Shown one piece after another: positions 34,090 to 43,479 of a stretch of 64,000 nt of DNA. The stretch lies in assembly GCF_030816475.1 (NCBI RefSeq), contig NZ_JAUSXF010000001.1, forward strand, positions 124,001 to 188,000. Reading direction: 5' to 3'. The stretch's first letter is position 1. Every line of letters starts with the position of its first letter. Under the pieces are notes generated by a model. That model ran no database searches. It worked only from the letters and a program-made list of their open reading frames with translations, and was not told the origin of the DNA. Source of the DNA: Arthrobacter pascens (lineage in GTDB: Bacteria; Actinomycetota; Actinomycetes; Actinomycetales; Micrococcaceae). The position numbers and the translations under genes are program-made.

Positions 34090-36747
34090 TTGGACGTCAA
34101 ATTCACCACCAAGAGCCAGGAGGCTCTTTCGGCGGCAGCTATGAACGCCTCCACGGCAGGTAATCCGCAGGTTGAGCCCGCGCACCTGCTCAAGGCCCTG
34201 ATGGACCAGCGGGAGGGAGTCGCCGTCGCGCTTCTCCGCGCCACCGGGGCCGATCCGGATGCCGTGAGTGTCCAGGCAAGCAGCGCCATCAAGGCATTGC
34301 CAGCGACGTCCGGTTCTTCCACCCAGCAGGCCCAGCTCTCCAGGCCTGCCCTGCAGGCCATCCAGAACGCCAAGAACGAAGCCGACAGGCTCGGTGATAC
34401 CTTCGTCTCCACCGAAGTCCTGCTCCTGGGGCTCTCCACCGGAAGCGACGCCGTCGGACGGTTGCTGCGCGACGCCGGCGCCTCCCACGAGGCGCTGCTT
34501 GCGGCCCTGCCCGGTGTGCGCGGGGACCGCAAGGTGGACAGTCCCGACCCGGAGAACACCTTCCAGTCCCTGGAGAAGTTCGGCACCGATCTGACCGCGA
34601 TGGCGCGTTCCGGGAAACTGGACCCCGTTATCGGCCGCGATAACGAAATCCGGCGGATCATCCAGGTCCTGAGCCGCCGCACCAAGAACAATCCCGTGCT
34701 CATCGGCGAGCCGGGGGTCGGAAAGACGGCCGTCGTGGAGGGCCTGGCCCAACGCATCGTGGCCGGTGACGTTCCGGAAAGCCTGCGGGGCAAGACGCTG
34801 ATTGGCCTGGATCTCGCCTCCATGGTGGCCGGCGCCAAGTACCGTGGTGAGTTCGAGGAGCGGCTGAAGGCTGTCCTGGAGGAGATCAAGAACTCTGAAG
34901 GCCAGATTGTCACCTTCATCGACGAGATCCACACTGTAGTGGGCGCCGGCGCAACGGGGGAGTCCTCGATGGACGCCGGCAACATGCTCAAGCCGATGCT
35001 GGCCCGCGGCGAACTGCGACTGATCGGCGCGACCACGCTTGACGAATACCGCGAGAACATCGAGAAGGACCCCGCTCTGGAACGCCGCTTCCAGCAGGTG
35101 TACGTGGGCGAGCCAAGCGTTGATGACACCATCGGCATCCTCCGCGGGCTCAAGGAACGCTACGAGGCCCACCACAAGGTGACCATTGCTGATTCCGCGC
35201 TTGTCGCTGCAGCAACCCTCTCCAACCGCTACATCTCCGGCCGCCAGTTGCCGGACAAGGCCATCGACCTCGTGGATGAGGCCGCCTCCCGGCTCCGGAT
35301 GGAGATCGACTCAGCCCCGGAGGAGATCGACCAACTCCGCCGTGCTGTGGACCGGCTGACCATGGAGGAACTCGCCCTCGAGAACGAGACAGATCCTGCC
35401 TCCGTGGAGCGCCTCGCTGCGATCCGGGCGGACAAAGCGGACAAGAACGAGGAACTGGCTGCGCTCAATGCCCGTTGGGAAGCCGAAAAGGCCGGGCTGA
35501 ACCGGGTAGGTGACCTGAAGGCCAAGCTGGACGAACTGCGCTCCACCGCGGATAAAGCCCAGCGCGAAGGTGACCTGGAGACCGCATCCCGGGTCCTGTA
35601 CGGGGAGATCCCCGCCCTGGAACGCGAACTGAGCGCCGCAGCCGCCGCCGAAGAGGCAGTGACTGACAAGTCCGGACAGATGGTGGCGGAGCAGGTTACG
35701 GCGGATGACATCGCCGAGGTCATCTCCGCGTGGACCGGGATCCCCGCCGGGCGGATGCTGCAGGGCGAGAGCCAGAAGCTCCTGCACATGGAGGAGGAGC
35801 TCGGAAGGCGCCTGATCGGCCAGTCCAAGGCTGTGACGTCAGTCTCCGACGCAGTCCGCCGCGCCCGCGCCGGTATCAGCGATCCCAACCGGCCCACCGG
35901 ATCGTTCCTGTTCCTGGGCCCGACAGGTGTGGGCAAGACGGAGCTCGCCAAGGCCCTGGCCGACTTCCTCTTCGACGACGAGCGTGCCATGGTTCGGATC
36001 GACATGTCCGAGTACAGCGAGAAGCACTCGGTGGCCCGGCTGGTCGGCGCTCCTCCCGGTTATGTCGGCTATGAGGAGGGCGGCCAGCTGACTGAGGCTG
36101 TCCGGCGCCGGCCCTACTCTGTGATCCTCCTGGACGAGGTGGAAAAGGCCCATCCTGAGGTGTTCGACATCCTCCTGCAGGTGCTCGACGACGGCCGCCT
36201 CACCGACGGCCAGGGCCGCACCGTGGACTTCAGGAACGTGATCATGGTGCTGACCTCAAACCTTGGCGGCCAGTTCCTGGTGGACCAGACCCTGGATGCC
36301 CAGGCCAAGCGCAACGCGGTGATGGCGACCGTCAACGCGTCCTTCAAGCCGGAGTTCCTGAACCGGCTGGACGAAGTGGTGCTGTTCGATGCCTTGACCG
36401 TGGATGAACTGGCACGGATCGTTGAACTTCAGGTCGCTGAGCTGGGCAGGAGGCTGCACGAGCGCCGGCTGACCCTGGAAGTGACGGATGGCGCCCGTGC
36501 CTGGCTGGCGATGTCCGGGTTCGATCCCGCCTACGGTGCCCGGCCATTGCGCCGGCTGGTGCAGCGTGAAATCGGCGACCGCCTTGCCAAGGCCATCCTG
36601 GCCGGGGACATCGTTGACGGTGACACCGTGCTCGTGGACACAGCCGCCGACGTCGACGAACTCACCATTGCCGGGCTGGAGAACCTGGCCGGGCCCGACG
36701 GCGGCGCGTCCGCAGGCACCGGGTTATCGGTCCGGCGGAAAGCCTAG
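34090..36747 (+). CDS. clpB: ATP-dependent disaggregase ClpB
   Basis: An 885-residue Hsp100 chaperone that rescues aggregated proteins with DnaK. Order: Clp-N repeats (1-145), AAA1 with GEPGVGKT and [11 protein letters not shown], the coiled-coil middle domain (about 400-525), AAA2 with GPTGVGKTE and [12 protein letters not shown], and a C-terminal D2-small domain. The start is TTG 34090 because GGAAGGAG lies six bases upstream and the resulting [13 protein letters not shown] matches actinobacterial ClpB. An ATG at 34066 would add eight residues upstream of the ribosome site. Confidence 0.97.
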   Translation: MDVKFTTKSQEALSAAAMNASTAGNPQVEPAHLLKALMDQREGVAVALLRATGADPDAVSVQASSAIKALPATSGSSTQQAQLSRPALQAIQNAKNEADRLGDTFVSTEVLLLGLSTGSDAVGRLLRDAGASHEALLAALPGVRGDRKVDSPDPENTFQSLEKFGTDLTAMARSGKLDPVIGRDNEIRRIIQVLSRRTKNNPVLIGEPGVGKTAVVEGLAQRIVAGDVPESLRGKTLIGLDLASMVAGAKYRGEFEERLKAVLEEIKNSEGQIVTFIDEIHTVVGAGATGESSMDAGNMLKPMLARGELRLIGATTLDEYRENIEKDPALERRFQQVYVGEPSVDDTIGILRGLKERYEAHHKVTIADSALVAAATLSNRYISGRQLPDKAIDLVDEAASRLRMEIDSAPEEIDQLRRAVDRLTMEELALENETDPASVERLAAIRADKADKNEELAALNARWEAEKAGLNRVGDLKAKLDELRSTADKAQREGDLETASRVLYGEIPALERELSAAAAAEEAVTDKSGQMVAEQVTADDIAEVISAWTGIPAGRMLQGESQKLLHMEEELGRRLIGQSKAVTSVSDAVRRARAGISDPNRPTGSFLFLGPTGVGKTELAKALADFLFDDERAMVRIDMSEYSEKHSVARLVGAPPGYVGYEEGGQLTEAVRRRPYSVILLDEVEKAHPEVFDILLQVLDDGRLTDGQGRTVDFRNVIMVLTSNLGGQFLVDQTLDAQAKRNAVMATVNASFKPEFLNRLDEVVLFDALTVDELARIVELQVAELGRRLHERRLTLEVTDGARAWLAMSGFDPAYGARPLRRLVQREIGDRLAKAILAGDIVDGDTVLVDTAADVDELTIAGLENLAGPDGGASAGTGLSVRRKA

Positions 36748-36790
36748 CTGTATTAGCCGGCCGCTGTGTGCTCCCTTGGAGCAGGCTGCG

Positions 36791-37507
36791 CTAGGGGAGC
36801 ACGCTGGCGTTGATGGCGTTTCCGTCGGCGGTGACATAGCAGTCCACGCGCCGGTCGCCGGAGTCCCAACTGGAGCTGCTGGGGTAGGTCCGTTCGAAGT
36901 TCAGCGTGTAATTGTTGGCAGCCGGGGCCAGCTTGGCGGCCTGGCAGGCTTCCAGTGCCTTCGCCTTCAGGGCATCCGCGCCCGGGTAGGAGTCGCTGGC
37001 CGGATAGCGGTAGATGGCCACGAGCTGGGCTGAATGGGCTGTATCGCAGGCCACGATGGTTGATTTCAGTGCCTCCGGCTGAAAGTCCTTGAAGCAATCC
37101 CCCAGCCTGAAGTCCGGCGGAGCCACGCCTTCCCGGGGGAGCGGCAAGGGCGTGGCCAGTGGTGTGGGTGACGTTTCGACGACGCCGGTGGTGCCCTTGT
37201 CGGCGGAGCCGGTGTTCTGTCCACTGGATGTAAGCCACACGGCAAGCCAGACCAGGGAGCCGACAACGCCCAGGATGAGCAGCGCAAAAGCGGCCGTAAG
37301 CACGGTCCGCCCGGCCCGGCGGGGCTTCCGGAAGGCGGAGCGACTGGTCCTACCCGAAGGTTCCAGGGGCCCGGCAGGGGCCGTCCGCGGCAGGCTGGCT
37401 GTCGGCGGCGCGGCAGGTTTGGGCGGGACCGGGCGGCGCTGGCCGTCCTGCGCGGGGGCGTCCGGATGTTCTTCCGGTTGCCGGTCCGGCATGTCCTGAT
37501 GATTCAC
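36791..37507 (-). CDS. Septum_form-domain membrane protein
   Basis: A 238-residue protein: a Pro-rich cytoplasmic N-terminus of 60 residues, a membrane helix (VLTAAFALLILGVVGSLVWLAVWL), then an extracytoplasmic domain. The latter carries FRLGDCFKDF, TIVACDTAHSAQLVAIYRYP, a later CQAAK and DRRVDCYV, the cysteine pattern of the actinobacterial Septum_form family. The role is poorly known. Start is GTG 37507 or ATG 37492. Convergent with clpB; the 43-bp gap holds no strong hairpin. Confidence 0.8.
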   Translation of the reverse strand: MNHQDMPDRQPEEHPDAPAQDGQRRPVPPKPAAPPTASLPRTAPAGPLEPSGRTSRSAFRKPRRAGRTVLTAAFALLILGVVGSLVWLAVWLTSSGQNTGSADKGTTGVVETSPTPLATPLPLPREGVAPPDFRLGDCFKDFQPEALKSTIVACDTAHSAQLVAIYRYPASDSYPGADALKAKALEACQAAKLAPAANNYTLNFERTYPSSSSWDSGDRRVDCYVTADGNAINASVLP

Positions 37508-37783
37508 TGGGATGCACCTTCCCGCATTCTCTCCGCATCGAGCAAGCCGGTCCGTCGGGCCGGGATCAGCAGCTGTTGAACAGACTCTACCGAAGAAAAA
37601 AGCCGGGAAGCTTGCGGTCCGCCGCCAAAATGGTGGCCGACATGCCGTAGGGGTCCGTCACTGGCAAGCAGGGGCCGCCGAAAGCATGTAATCTAGGGAT
37701 ACGACAAATTGACCAAACATTCCGGGGCCTCACCGATAGCCAAGGTGACCACCTCCGGTCCAAGTACAAAAGGGGGTCACGCC

Positions 37784-38017
37784 ATGGGGCGCGGCCGTCA
37801 AAAGGCAAAAGCTACCAAGCAGGCTCGGGATATCAAGTACTACTCCCCGAACACTGACTACACGGCACTTCAGCGCGAGCTGACGGGTCCGGGCAGTCGT
37901 GCCACGAGCCATTTCGCGAATGAGCCGGTTGAACCGGACTATTCGGCTTATGTGGATAAGTACGCGGACGATTTGGAAGAAGACGACGACGAGGTAGACA
38001 CCCGTCGGATCGGCTAG
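37784..38017 (+). CDS. DUF3073 small protein
   Basis: A 77-residue basic-then-acidic protein beginning MGRGRQKAKATKQARDIKYYSP, the conserved start of the actinobacterial DUF3073 family, and ending in an Asp/Glu-rich tail. Function is unknown. It often lies close to purM, as here (about 1.2 kb). The ATG at 37784 is chosen from this conserved N-terminus. The 276-bp region upstream contains TAATCT and GATACG -10-like words but no other gene. Confidence 0.85.
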   Translation: MGRGRQKAKATKQARDIKYYSPNTDYTALQRELTGPGSRATSHFANEPVEPDYSAYVDKYADDLEEDDDEVDTRRIG

Positions 38018-38171
38018 TTGTCGCAACCGGTGTGGCCGCAAGGCACCCGCGCCGTGACGCCGCAGTACGATCGGATTCCGCAGGTTATTTGCGCGGTTCT
38101 TTCGACAGTACAGCGCTTCTTTTTCAGCACCCTGGAACCAGCCGGAACCAGTGCGCTGACCTCAGTTATCA

Positions 38172-38216
38172 GGCCCGCTGCCTGCGCCGGAACTCCGGTG
38201 CAGACGGCGGGCCTTT
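38172..38216 (+). terminator. Intrinsic terminator of the DUF3073 gene
   Basis: GGCCCGC pairs with GCGGGCC around an inner CCGG/CCGG stem and is followed by TTTT, in the + direction about 155 nt after the stop codon. Confidence 0.7.
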
Positions 38217-38260
38217 TGGTTTCCTGCTGTTTCACGACCGGCTCTGCATCCCCCGTCAGG

Positions 38261-38298
38261 TGGTCAATTCCCCCCGTAATGCCGGGGGGAACTGACCA
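38261..38298. terminator. 16-bp near-perfect hairpin before the VOC gene
   Basis: TGGTCAATTCCCCCCG and CGGGGGGAACTGACCA pair with one mismatch around a 6-nt loop. It lies just upstream of the VOC gene, so it could also be a leader attenuator. Confidence 0.55.
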
Positions 38299-38364
38299 TC
38301 TTGACGGTGGATTTCCGGCGTTCGCTCCCGCATGAAGCGAATGTTCACCCCGAAAGTACCTCCT

Positions 38365-39144
38365 ATGCCAGAAAACGTCAGCTCACGCCGCTACCGCCAT
38401 GGTGAGCCATGCTGGGCAGACGTCCAGACCCGCGACGTTGAGGCTGGGAAGGACTTTTACCGGGCAGTGTTCGGCTGGCGATTCCAGGACATGCCCACCC
38501 CTGACGGACGCAGCTATGCGCAGGCCTACCTGGACGACGACCTCGTGGCAGTTGTGGCGCCGCAGAACCCACATCAGGAGTCGCTGGACTCGGAGGCCCG
38601 GTGGAACATCTACTTCGCGGCTGACGATGCCCGCGCCGTGGCTGAGGAAACACCCTATGCCGGCGGAGCCGTGCAGTTCGGTCCGGAGGACGTGGCGGAC
38701 ACCGGGGTCATGGTCTTCGTGGACCCGCCGGGCGGTGGCACCACTGGCGTGTGGCAGGCCGGTACTCACACGGGCACCGCCCGCTACAACCAGCCCGGGG
38801 CGCTCTCCTGGGCGGAACTCCTGACGCCCGAGCCGCAGGCCGCCGTCGCATTTTTCCAGCAGCTGTTCGGTCACGAGGTGACGGAGTATCCACAGGACGA
38901 CGGCGGCACGTATACAAGGCTGATGGTGGATGAAGCGGAGGTGGCGGGGATCGTGGCCACCGACGGGGCGGCCAGCTGGCAGATCTATTTTGGCGTCTCT
39001 GACGTGGCCGATACTGTCCGAAAAGCCCTGGCGGCCGGAGCCGAGGTACTGGTTGCACCCGAGGCAGAGGATGAGGAGACGCCGGGTGCCACAGCCACGC
39101 TCAAGGATCCGCAAGGAGGCGTGTTCAGCCTCCTGGAAGTTTAA
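38365..39144 (+). CDS. Two-domain VOC-family protein
   Basis: About 259 residues made of two tandem glyoxalase-like domains: GEPCWADVQTRDVEAGKDFYRAVFGWRF and GALSWAELLTPEPQAAVAFFQQLFGHEVTEYP, each followed by a beta-rich half. This resembles actinobacterial 27-kDa antigen/hydroxylase-type VOC proteins. No substrate is known. Start ATG 38365 (MPENVSS) was chosen; ATG 38332 is in frame and no ribosome site decides between them. Confidence 0.8.
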   Translation: MPENVSSRRYRHGEPCWADVQTRDVEAGKDFYRAVFGWRFQDMPTPDGRSYAQAYLDDDLVAVVAPQNPHQESLDSEARWNIYFAADDARAVAEETPYAGGAVQFGPEDVADTGVMVFVDPPGGGTTGVWQAGTHTGTARYNQPGALSWAELLTPEPQAAVAFFQQLFGHEVTEYPQDDGGTYTRLMVDEAEVAGIVATDGAASWQIYFGVSDVADTVRKALAAGAEVLVAPEAEDEETPGATATLKDPQGGVFSLLEV

Positions 39145-39195
39145 GTGCGTGTGCCCGGCAAACCGAAGTGGTTGCCGGGCACACAAAGAAGCGGG

Positions 39196-40365
39196 TTAGG
39201 CGTAGGAATTGACCAAGCGGACAGCGCCGCCGTCGACGCCCTTGGCGCCTTGGATGTAGTCCGGGCCGGACTTGAGGATGGAATCCGAATCCGCCGTGAC
39301 AGTACCCATGACCCAGGACGGCAGGCCGCGGTCGTTGAGCCGGGCCACGGCGGCGTCGGCCGCCTCGGCGGAGACGATGGCGACCATTCCGACGCCCAGG
39401 TTCAGGGTGCGCTCCAGATCGGCCAGCGGCACGTTGCCCAGTTCGGAGACAAGCTTGAAGATCGCGGGCAGCTCCCATGTGGCGCGGTCAACCGTTGCCA
39501 CCAGGCCCTGTGGAAGCACACGGGCCAGGTTGGCCGCAAGGCCGCCTCCGGTGACGTGGCTGAAGCCGTGGATGGCTTTACCGCCGGCGGAGGCGTTCAC
39601 CGGGAAGGTGCGGGCCAGGTCCAGGCAGTCGGCCGCGTAGACGCGGGTCGGTTCCAGCAGCTCCTCGCCCAAGGTCCTGCCGAGTTCTGAGACCTGCCGG
39701 TCCAGAGCCCAGCCGGCGTGGTTGATGACGCGGCGGACCAGGGAGTAACCGTTGGAGTGCAGGCCGGAGGATGCCATGCCGATTACGACGTCGCCGGCCC
39801 GGACCCGGTCCGGGCCCAGCAGGGCGTCGGCTTCAACAATGCCGGTGGCGGCACCGGCAACATCGTATTCGTGCTCGCCCAGCAGCCCAGGGTGCTCGGC
39901 GGTTTCGCCGCCCACCAGTGCAGTTCCGGCAACCGAGCAGGCTGCGGCAATGCCCCGGACGATGTCCGCGATGCGTTCGGGAACAACCTTGCCGCAGGCG
40001 ATGTAGTCGGTCATGTAGAGCGGTTCCGCGCCGACCACCACGATGTCGTCAACCACCATGCCCACCAGGTCAAAACCGATGGTGTCGTGGATGTCCATGG
40101 CCTGTGCGATGGCAACCTTGGTGCCCACGCCGTCGGTGGACGTGGCCAGGAGCGGGCGCTTGTAGGTGAGCAGTCTGGAGACGTCGTAAAGTCCCGCGAA
40201 ACCGCCGACGCCGCCGATCACGGACGGGTTGTGTGTGGCCTTGACTGCACCCTTCATCAGCTCAACGGCGAGGTCGCCTGCTTCAACGTCAACGCCGGCG
40301 GAGGCATAGGTGATGCCTGCGGCGTTTCCTGACGGGGTGCCGGCGGAGGGGGTTGCGGAAGTCAT
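39196..40365 (-). CDS. purM: Phosphoribosylformylglycinamidine cyclo-ligase
   Basis: A 389-residue PurM (AIR synthetase), fifth step of purine synthesis. Diagnostic stretches are YASAGVDVEAGD, LLATSTDGVGTKVAIA, DIVVVGAEPLYMTDYIACGKV, ALVGGETAEHPGL and GFSHVTGGGLAANLARVLP. The start overlaps the purF stop by 4 nt (ATGA), so the two are translationally coupled. Confidence 0.97.
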   Translation of the reverse strand: MTSATPSAGTPSGNAAGITYASAGVDVEAGDLAVELMKGAVKATHNPSVIGGVGGFAGLYDVSRLLTYKRPLLATSTDGVGTKVAIAQAMDIHDTIGFDLVGMVVDDIVVVGAEPLYMTDYIACGKVVPERIADIVRGIAAACSVAGTALVGGETAEHPGLLGEHEYDVAGAATGIVEADALLGPDRVRAGDVVIGMASSGLHSNGYSLVRRVINHAGWALDRQVSELGRTLGEELLEPTRVYAADCLDLARTFPVNASAGGKAIHGFSHVTGGGLAANLARVLPQGLVATVDRATWELPAIFKLVSELGNVPLADLERTLNLGVGMVAIVSAEAADAAVARLNDRGLPSWVMGTVTADSDSILKSGPDYIQGAKGVDGGAVRLVNSYA

Positions 40366-42047
40366 AGGGACTCTTTCTTGTCAGCGCCGGCGGTGGCGGC
40401 GTCGAGGTGAACGTCTGGCACAAGGTCGGCTTCGGTCAGAAGGTTCTCGAACTCGGCGTCGGGTCCGGGGTCGCAGCCGGTGGCACCGGTCTTTTCCGCG
40501 GGATCCGCGTCGGCGTCGATGACGGAGCCGGCCAACCCGGCGGTGGCGCCGGGAAGGGCCGACGGCGACGCCGCAAGGCCGAGGTCGGTGCGTTCGAGCA
40601 GGTTCTTGCCCAGCTTGTCCGAGGCTGGCAGTTCGATGGGGTACTTGCCCGTGAAGCAGGCGGTGCAGAGCCGCTCCCGCGGCTGCCGGGTGGCATCGAT
40701 CATGCCGTCTTCGGAGATGTACGCGAGCGAATCGGCGCCGATGGCCTGGGTGATTTCGTCGATGGTGGCGCCGTTGGCGATCAGCTCCGCCCGGGAGGCG
40801 AAGTCGATGCCATAGAAGCAGGGCCACTTGACCGGAGGGGAGGAGATCTTGATGTGGACGCTCGCGGCACCGGCTTCCCGAAGCATCCGCACGATGGCCC
40901 GCTGGGTGTTGCCGCGGACGATTGAATCGTCCACCACCACGACACGCTTGCCGCGGATCACGGATTCCAAGGCGTTGAGTTTGAGCCGGATGCCCAGCTG
41001 CCGGAGCGTCTGGGAGGGCTGGATGAAGGTGCGGCCCACGTAGGAGTTCTTGACGAATCCGTGCGCGAAGGGAATGCCGGATTCCTCGGCGTAGCCTACT
41101 GCCGCCGGCGTGCCGGATTCCGGGACCGGAATAACAATGTCCGCTTCCTGGGTGTTTTCGCGGGCCAGCTGGCGGCCCATCTCCACACGGGACTCGTAGA
41201 CGGACCTGCCGGCGATGGCGGCGTCCGGACGGGCAAGGTACACGTACTCGAAAACGCAACCGGCCGGCGTCGGCTCGGCGAAGCGCTGGGAGCGCACCCC
41301 GTCCTCGTCGATGGCGATGAATTCGCCCGGTTCGATTTCCCGGATGAAGCTGGCGCCCACGGTGGCCAGCGCGGACTGCTCGGAGGCGACCACCCAGCCG
41401 CGTTCCAGCCGGCCAAGGACCAGCGGACGGATGCCGTAGGTGTCACGTGCCGCGTAGAGGGTGCCCTCGTCCATGAAGACGAAGCAGAAGCCGCCCTTGA
41501 TCTTGGGCAAAAGCTCTATGGCGGTCTGTTCGAGGGACTTGCCCTCCTCGCCTTCCAGCAGGGCCGTGACAAGGGCGGTGTCCGACGTGTTGCCCTGCTT
41601 CATTTCGCCGCTGAGCTGGCCGCCGTTGCGCTCCATGATCATGGCGTTGAGTTCGGCCGTGTTGGTCAGGTTGCCGTTGTGTGCCAGAGCAACCGTGCCG
41701 GTGCTGGTGGCGCCGAGCGTCGGCTGGGCGTTGGCCCAGTGGCTGGCTCCGGTGGTGGAGTAGCGGCAGTGCCCGACCGCGAGGTGGCCGGTCAGGGTGT
41801 TCAGGGTGGTCTCGTCGAAGACCTGGGAGACGAGTCCCATGTCCTTGTAGACGTTGATCCGCTTGCCGTCACTGGTGGCAATACCAGCGGACTCCTGACC
41901 GCGGTGCTGCAGTGCATACAGCCCGTAATAGGTGAGTTTTGCTACTTCTTCACCTGGTGCCCAGACCCCGAAAACGCCGCAAGCGTCCTGAGGGCCTTTT
42001 TCGCCAGGGAGAAGATCATGAGAAAGTTTTCCATCGCCGCGTGCCAC
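40362..42047 (-). CDS. purF: Amidophosphoribosyltransferase
   Basis: A 561-residue PurF, first committed step of purine synthesis. A short propeptide precedes the Ntn nucleophile C23 (DACGVFGVW). The glutaminase part has YALQHRGQESAGI and HNGNLTN; the PRPP site is VVVVDDSIVRGNTQRAIV; Fe-S-type cysteines occur in KWPCFYGID and LCTACFTGKYP. A variable tail of about 70 residues follows. GTG 42047 is the only reasonable start; GATAAT lies six bases upstream, suggesting a leaderless purFM mRNA. Confidence 0.97.
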   Translation of the reverse strand: MARGDGKLSHDLLPGEKGPQDACGVFGVWAPGEEVAKLTYYGLYALQHRGQESAGIATSDGKRINVYKDMGLVSQVFDETTLNTLTGHLAVGHCRYSTTGASHWANAQPTLGATSTGTVALAHNGNLTNTAELNAMIMERNGGQLSGEMKQGNTSDTALVTALLEGEEGKSLEQTAIELLPKIKGGFCFVFMDEGTLYAARDTYGIRPLVLGRLERGWVVASEQSALATVGASFIREIEPGEFIAIDEDGVRSQRFAEPTPAGCVFEYVYLARPDAAIAGRSVYESRVEMGRQLARENTQEADIVIPVPESGTPAAVGYAEESGIPFAHGFVKNSYVGRTFIQPSQTLRQLGIRLKLNALESVIRGKRVVVVDDSIVRGNTQRAIVRMLREAGAASVHIKISSPPVKWPCFYGIDFASRAELIANGATIDEITQAIGADSLAYISEDGMIDATRQPRERLCTACFTGKYPIELPASDKLGKNLLERTDLGLAASPSALPGATAGLAGSVIDADADPAEKTGATGCDPGPDAEFENLLTEADLVPDVHLDAATAGADKKESL

Positions 42048-42116
42048 TGGTCGATTATCTCACGTAATGGGGTAACACTTTTCCGCTGGAGGGATTGTGA
42101 CTGCGGCCCCGCCGGA

Positions 42117-42425
42117 CTAGGGCTGGGCGCCGTCGTCGGACTCCGGGACGGCTTCCACAATCGCGCGCCGCTGGCGCTTTACGCTCAGCCTGTCCAGCAC
42201 CAGGGCGGCCACGGCGCCCAGAATCGCGCCGGCAGCGCCGAACATGACCAGGAAGAACCCGAATACCGATCCCCTGTCGAAGCTCGGGTCCCCCGGCAGC
42301 CCGTACGCGACAAAGGCCGCCGCGGCAACGCCCAGGATGCCGCCGAGGACGAGGAACGGCACGTACCTGGGTGCCCGGCGGACGGTGACCTCGCGGCGTT
42401 CAGCGGGGGTTTCTTCAAAAGACAT
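42117..42425 (-). CDS. Small two-helix membrane protein
   Basis: A 102-residue protein with two membrane helices (VPFLVLGGILGVAAAAFVAYGL and FGFFLVMFGAAGAILGAVAALVL) joined by a short PGDPSFDRGS loop and ending in a basic then acidic tail. Genes of this kind commonly lie beside purF in Arthrobacter relatives. No function known. TAGGCT seven bases before the ATG suggests a leaderless mRNA. Confidence 0.75.
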   Translation of the reverse strand: MSFEETPAERREVTVRRAPRYVPFLVLGGILGVAAAAFVAYGLPGDPSFDRGSVFGFFLVMFGAAGAILGAVAALVLDRLSVKRQRRAIVEAVPESDDGAQP

Positions 42426-42463
42426 GCCATCCAGCCTACCCGTCCGGAAAGGCCATCCTGCCT

Positions 42464-42802
42464 TTAGCTGCCGCGGTACGTGGAGTAGGCGAACGGGCTC
42501 AGCAGCAGCGGCACGTGGTAGTGCTCGTCGCCTGTGACCTCGAAAACCAGATCCACTTCCGGGAAGAAAGTGGCCGTGCCCAGGCCGGCGTAGTAGGCGC
42601 CGGTACCGAAGCTGAGCCTGTAACGTCCGGGAGCCAGCTGTTCGGGACCCAGGTCCTTGGCGCGGCCGTCGGCGTCAGTAGCGGAGCGGGCAAGTTCGTC
42701 CCAGCTGCCGCCGTCGTTCCGGTAGAGCACGACGGCGACCCCCGCCGCCGGGCGTCCGGCACCGGTGTCCAGGACATGGGTGGTGACGTGGGAAACACTC
42801 AT
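42464..42802 (-). CDS. uraH: 5-hydroxyisourate hydrolase
   Basis: A 112-residue transthyretin-like protein. The N-terminal HVTTHVLDTGAGRPAAGV and C-terminal YHVPLLLSPFAYSTYRGS (the YRG[S/T] terminus) are diagnostic. It hydrolyses 5-hydroxyisourate to OHCU, the second step of urate degradation. The start overlaps the uraD stop by 4 nt. Confidence 0.96.
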   Translation of the reverse strand: MSVSHVTTHVLDTGAGRPAAGVAVVLYRNDGGSWDELARSATDADGRAKDLGPEQLAPGRYRLSFGTGAYYAGLGTATFFPEVDLVFEVTGDEHYHVPLLLSPFAYSTYRGS

Positions 42803-43296
42803 TCGCCGATCACTCCTTCGAGCCGCAGCACCGCGATTTCGCGCAACTCCTGGGCGACTATGGCGTCTTCCTCGGCAGCGGAATGGCCAAGCCGCTCGTC
42901 GAGGGCCGCCAGGATTTCCGGCGCAGTACGGCCGGCGGCACGGATCAGGAAGACCCTGCCAAACTTTTCCTCGTAGTCCAGGTTGCCCCGAGCCAGCGCC
43001 TGCCCGACCTCGGCGTCGGCCGTATTCACGCCGGACTGCTCGGAGCGGGACATCGACGCCTCTTCAGTGCGGGCCGTCGGCCTTTCACCGATCCGCGGAT
43101 GGTGTGCCATGGCGGCCTCGACCTCGGCGGCCGTGAACGGATCTGCTGCTTCTGCGGCAAAGGCCAGCAGTGACTGCTTCGAAGGGAAAGGCCGGGCAGC
43201 CGTGATGGCCTCCATCCAGCGCGGCACATCGAGGCAAGGCTTAAGGACTTCGGCGGCCGCGGCCGGGTCCGCGCTGTTAAATTCGGCAAAGTTCAT
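42799..43296 (-). CDS. uraD: OHCU decarboxylase
   Basis: A 165-residue decarboxylase converting OHCU to S-allantoin. Signatures are FNSADPAAAAEVLKPCL, the catalytic MAHHPRIGE and SQSGVN-like RSEQSGVNTADAEVGQALARGNLDYEEKFGRVFLIRAAGR. Start ATG 43296 has GAGGA upstream; an ATG 11 codons earlier is less likely. No urate oxidase gene lies beside this pair. Confidence 0.95.
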   Translation of the reverse strand: MNFAEFNSADPAAAAEVLKPCLDVPRWMEAITAARPFPSKQSLLAFAAEAADPFTAAEVEAAMAHHPRIGERPTARTEEASMSRSEQSGVNTADAEVGQALARGNLDYEEKFGRVFLIRAAGRTAPEILAALDERLGHSAAEEDAIVAQELREIAVLRLEGVIGE

Positions 43297-43479
43297 GCTG
43301 CTGCTTCCTCGCGTGAAAGGTGCTGGCATCCATGGCGACGGCTATGCGGAAGGCCGGCAGGTTGCGCTGGCATGCGCCCGAGACTGCTCAAGCTGATTCC
43401 GCATCATGGAACTGTTATTTCAGCATACGTAATAGTGAAGCGGAAGGCGTGTGCGGTGTCAAGGGTGCCTGACGCCGGT
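43297..43479. other. Intergenic region upstream of the urate operon
   Basis: 183 bp between the urate operon start and the 3' end of the RsbW-like gene. It contains an A/T-rich patch around TACGTA (43418-43440) with TTTCA and TGAA flanks, a plausible uraDH promoter and operator. No gene is seen. Confidence 0.4.

Larger units (their letters stand above)
38018..38364. other. Intergenic stretch with two terminators
   Basis: 347 bp without a credible gene. It holds an intrinsic terminator (38172-38216) and a second long hairpin (38261-38298). Short frames on both strands lack ribosome sites and resemblance to known proteins. Confidence 0.5.

Noticed and set aside
38018..38335. Plus-strand frame of 105 codons after DUF3073
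   Set aside because: It spans an intrinsic terminator and a second hairpin, starts with TTG without a ribosome site and has no recognisable domain.
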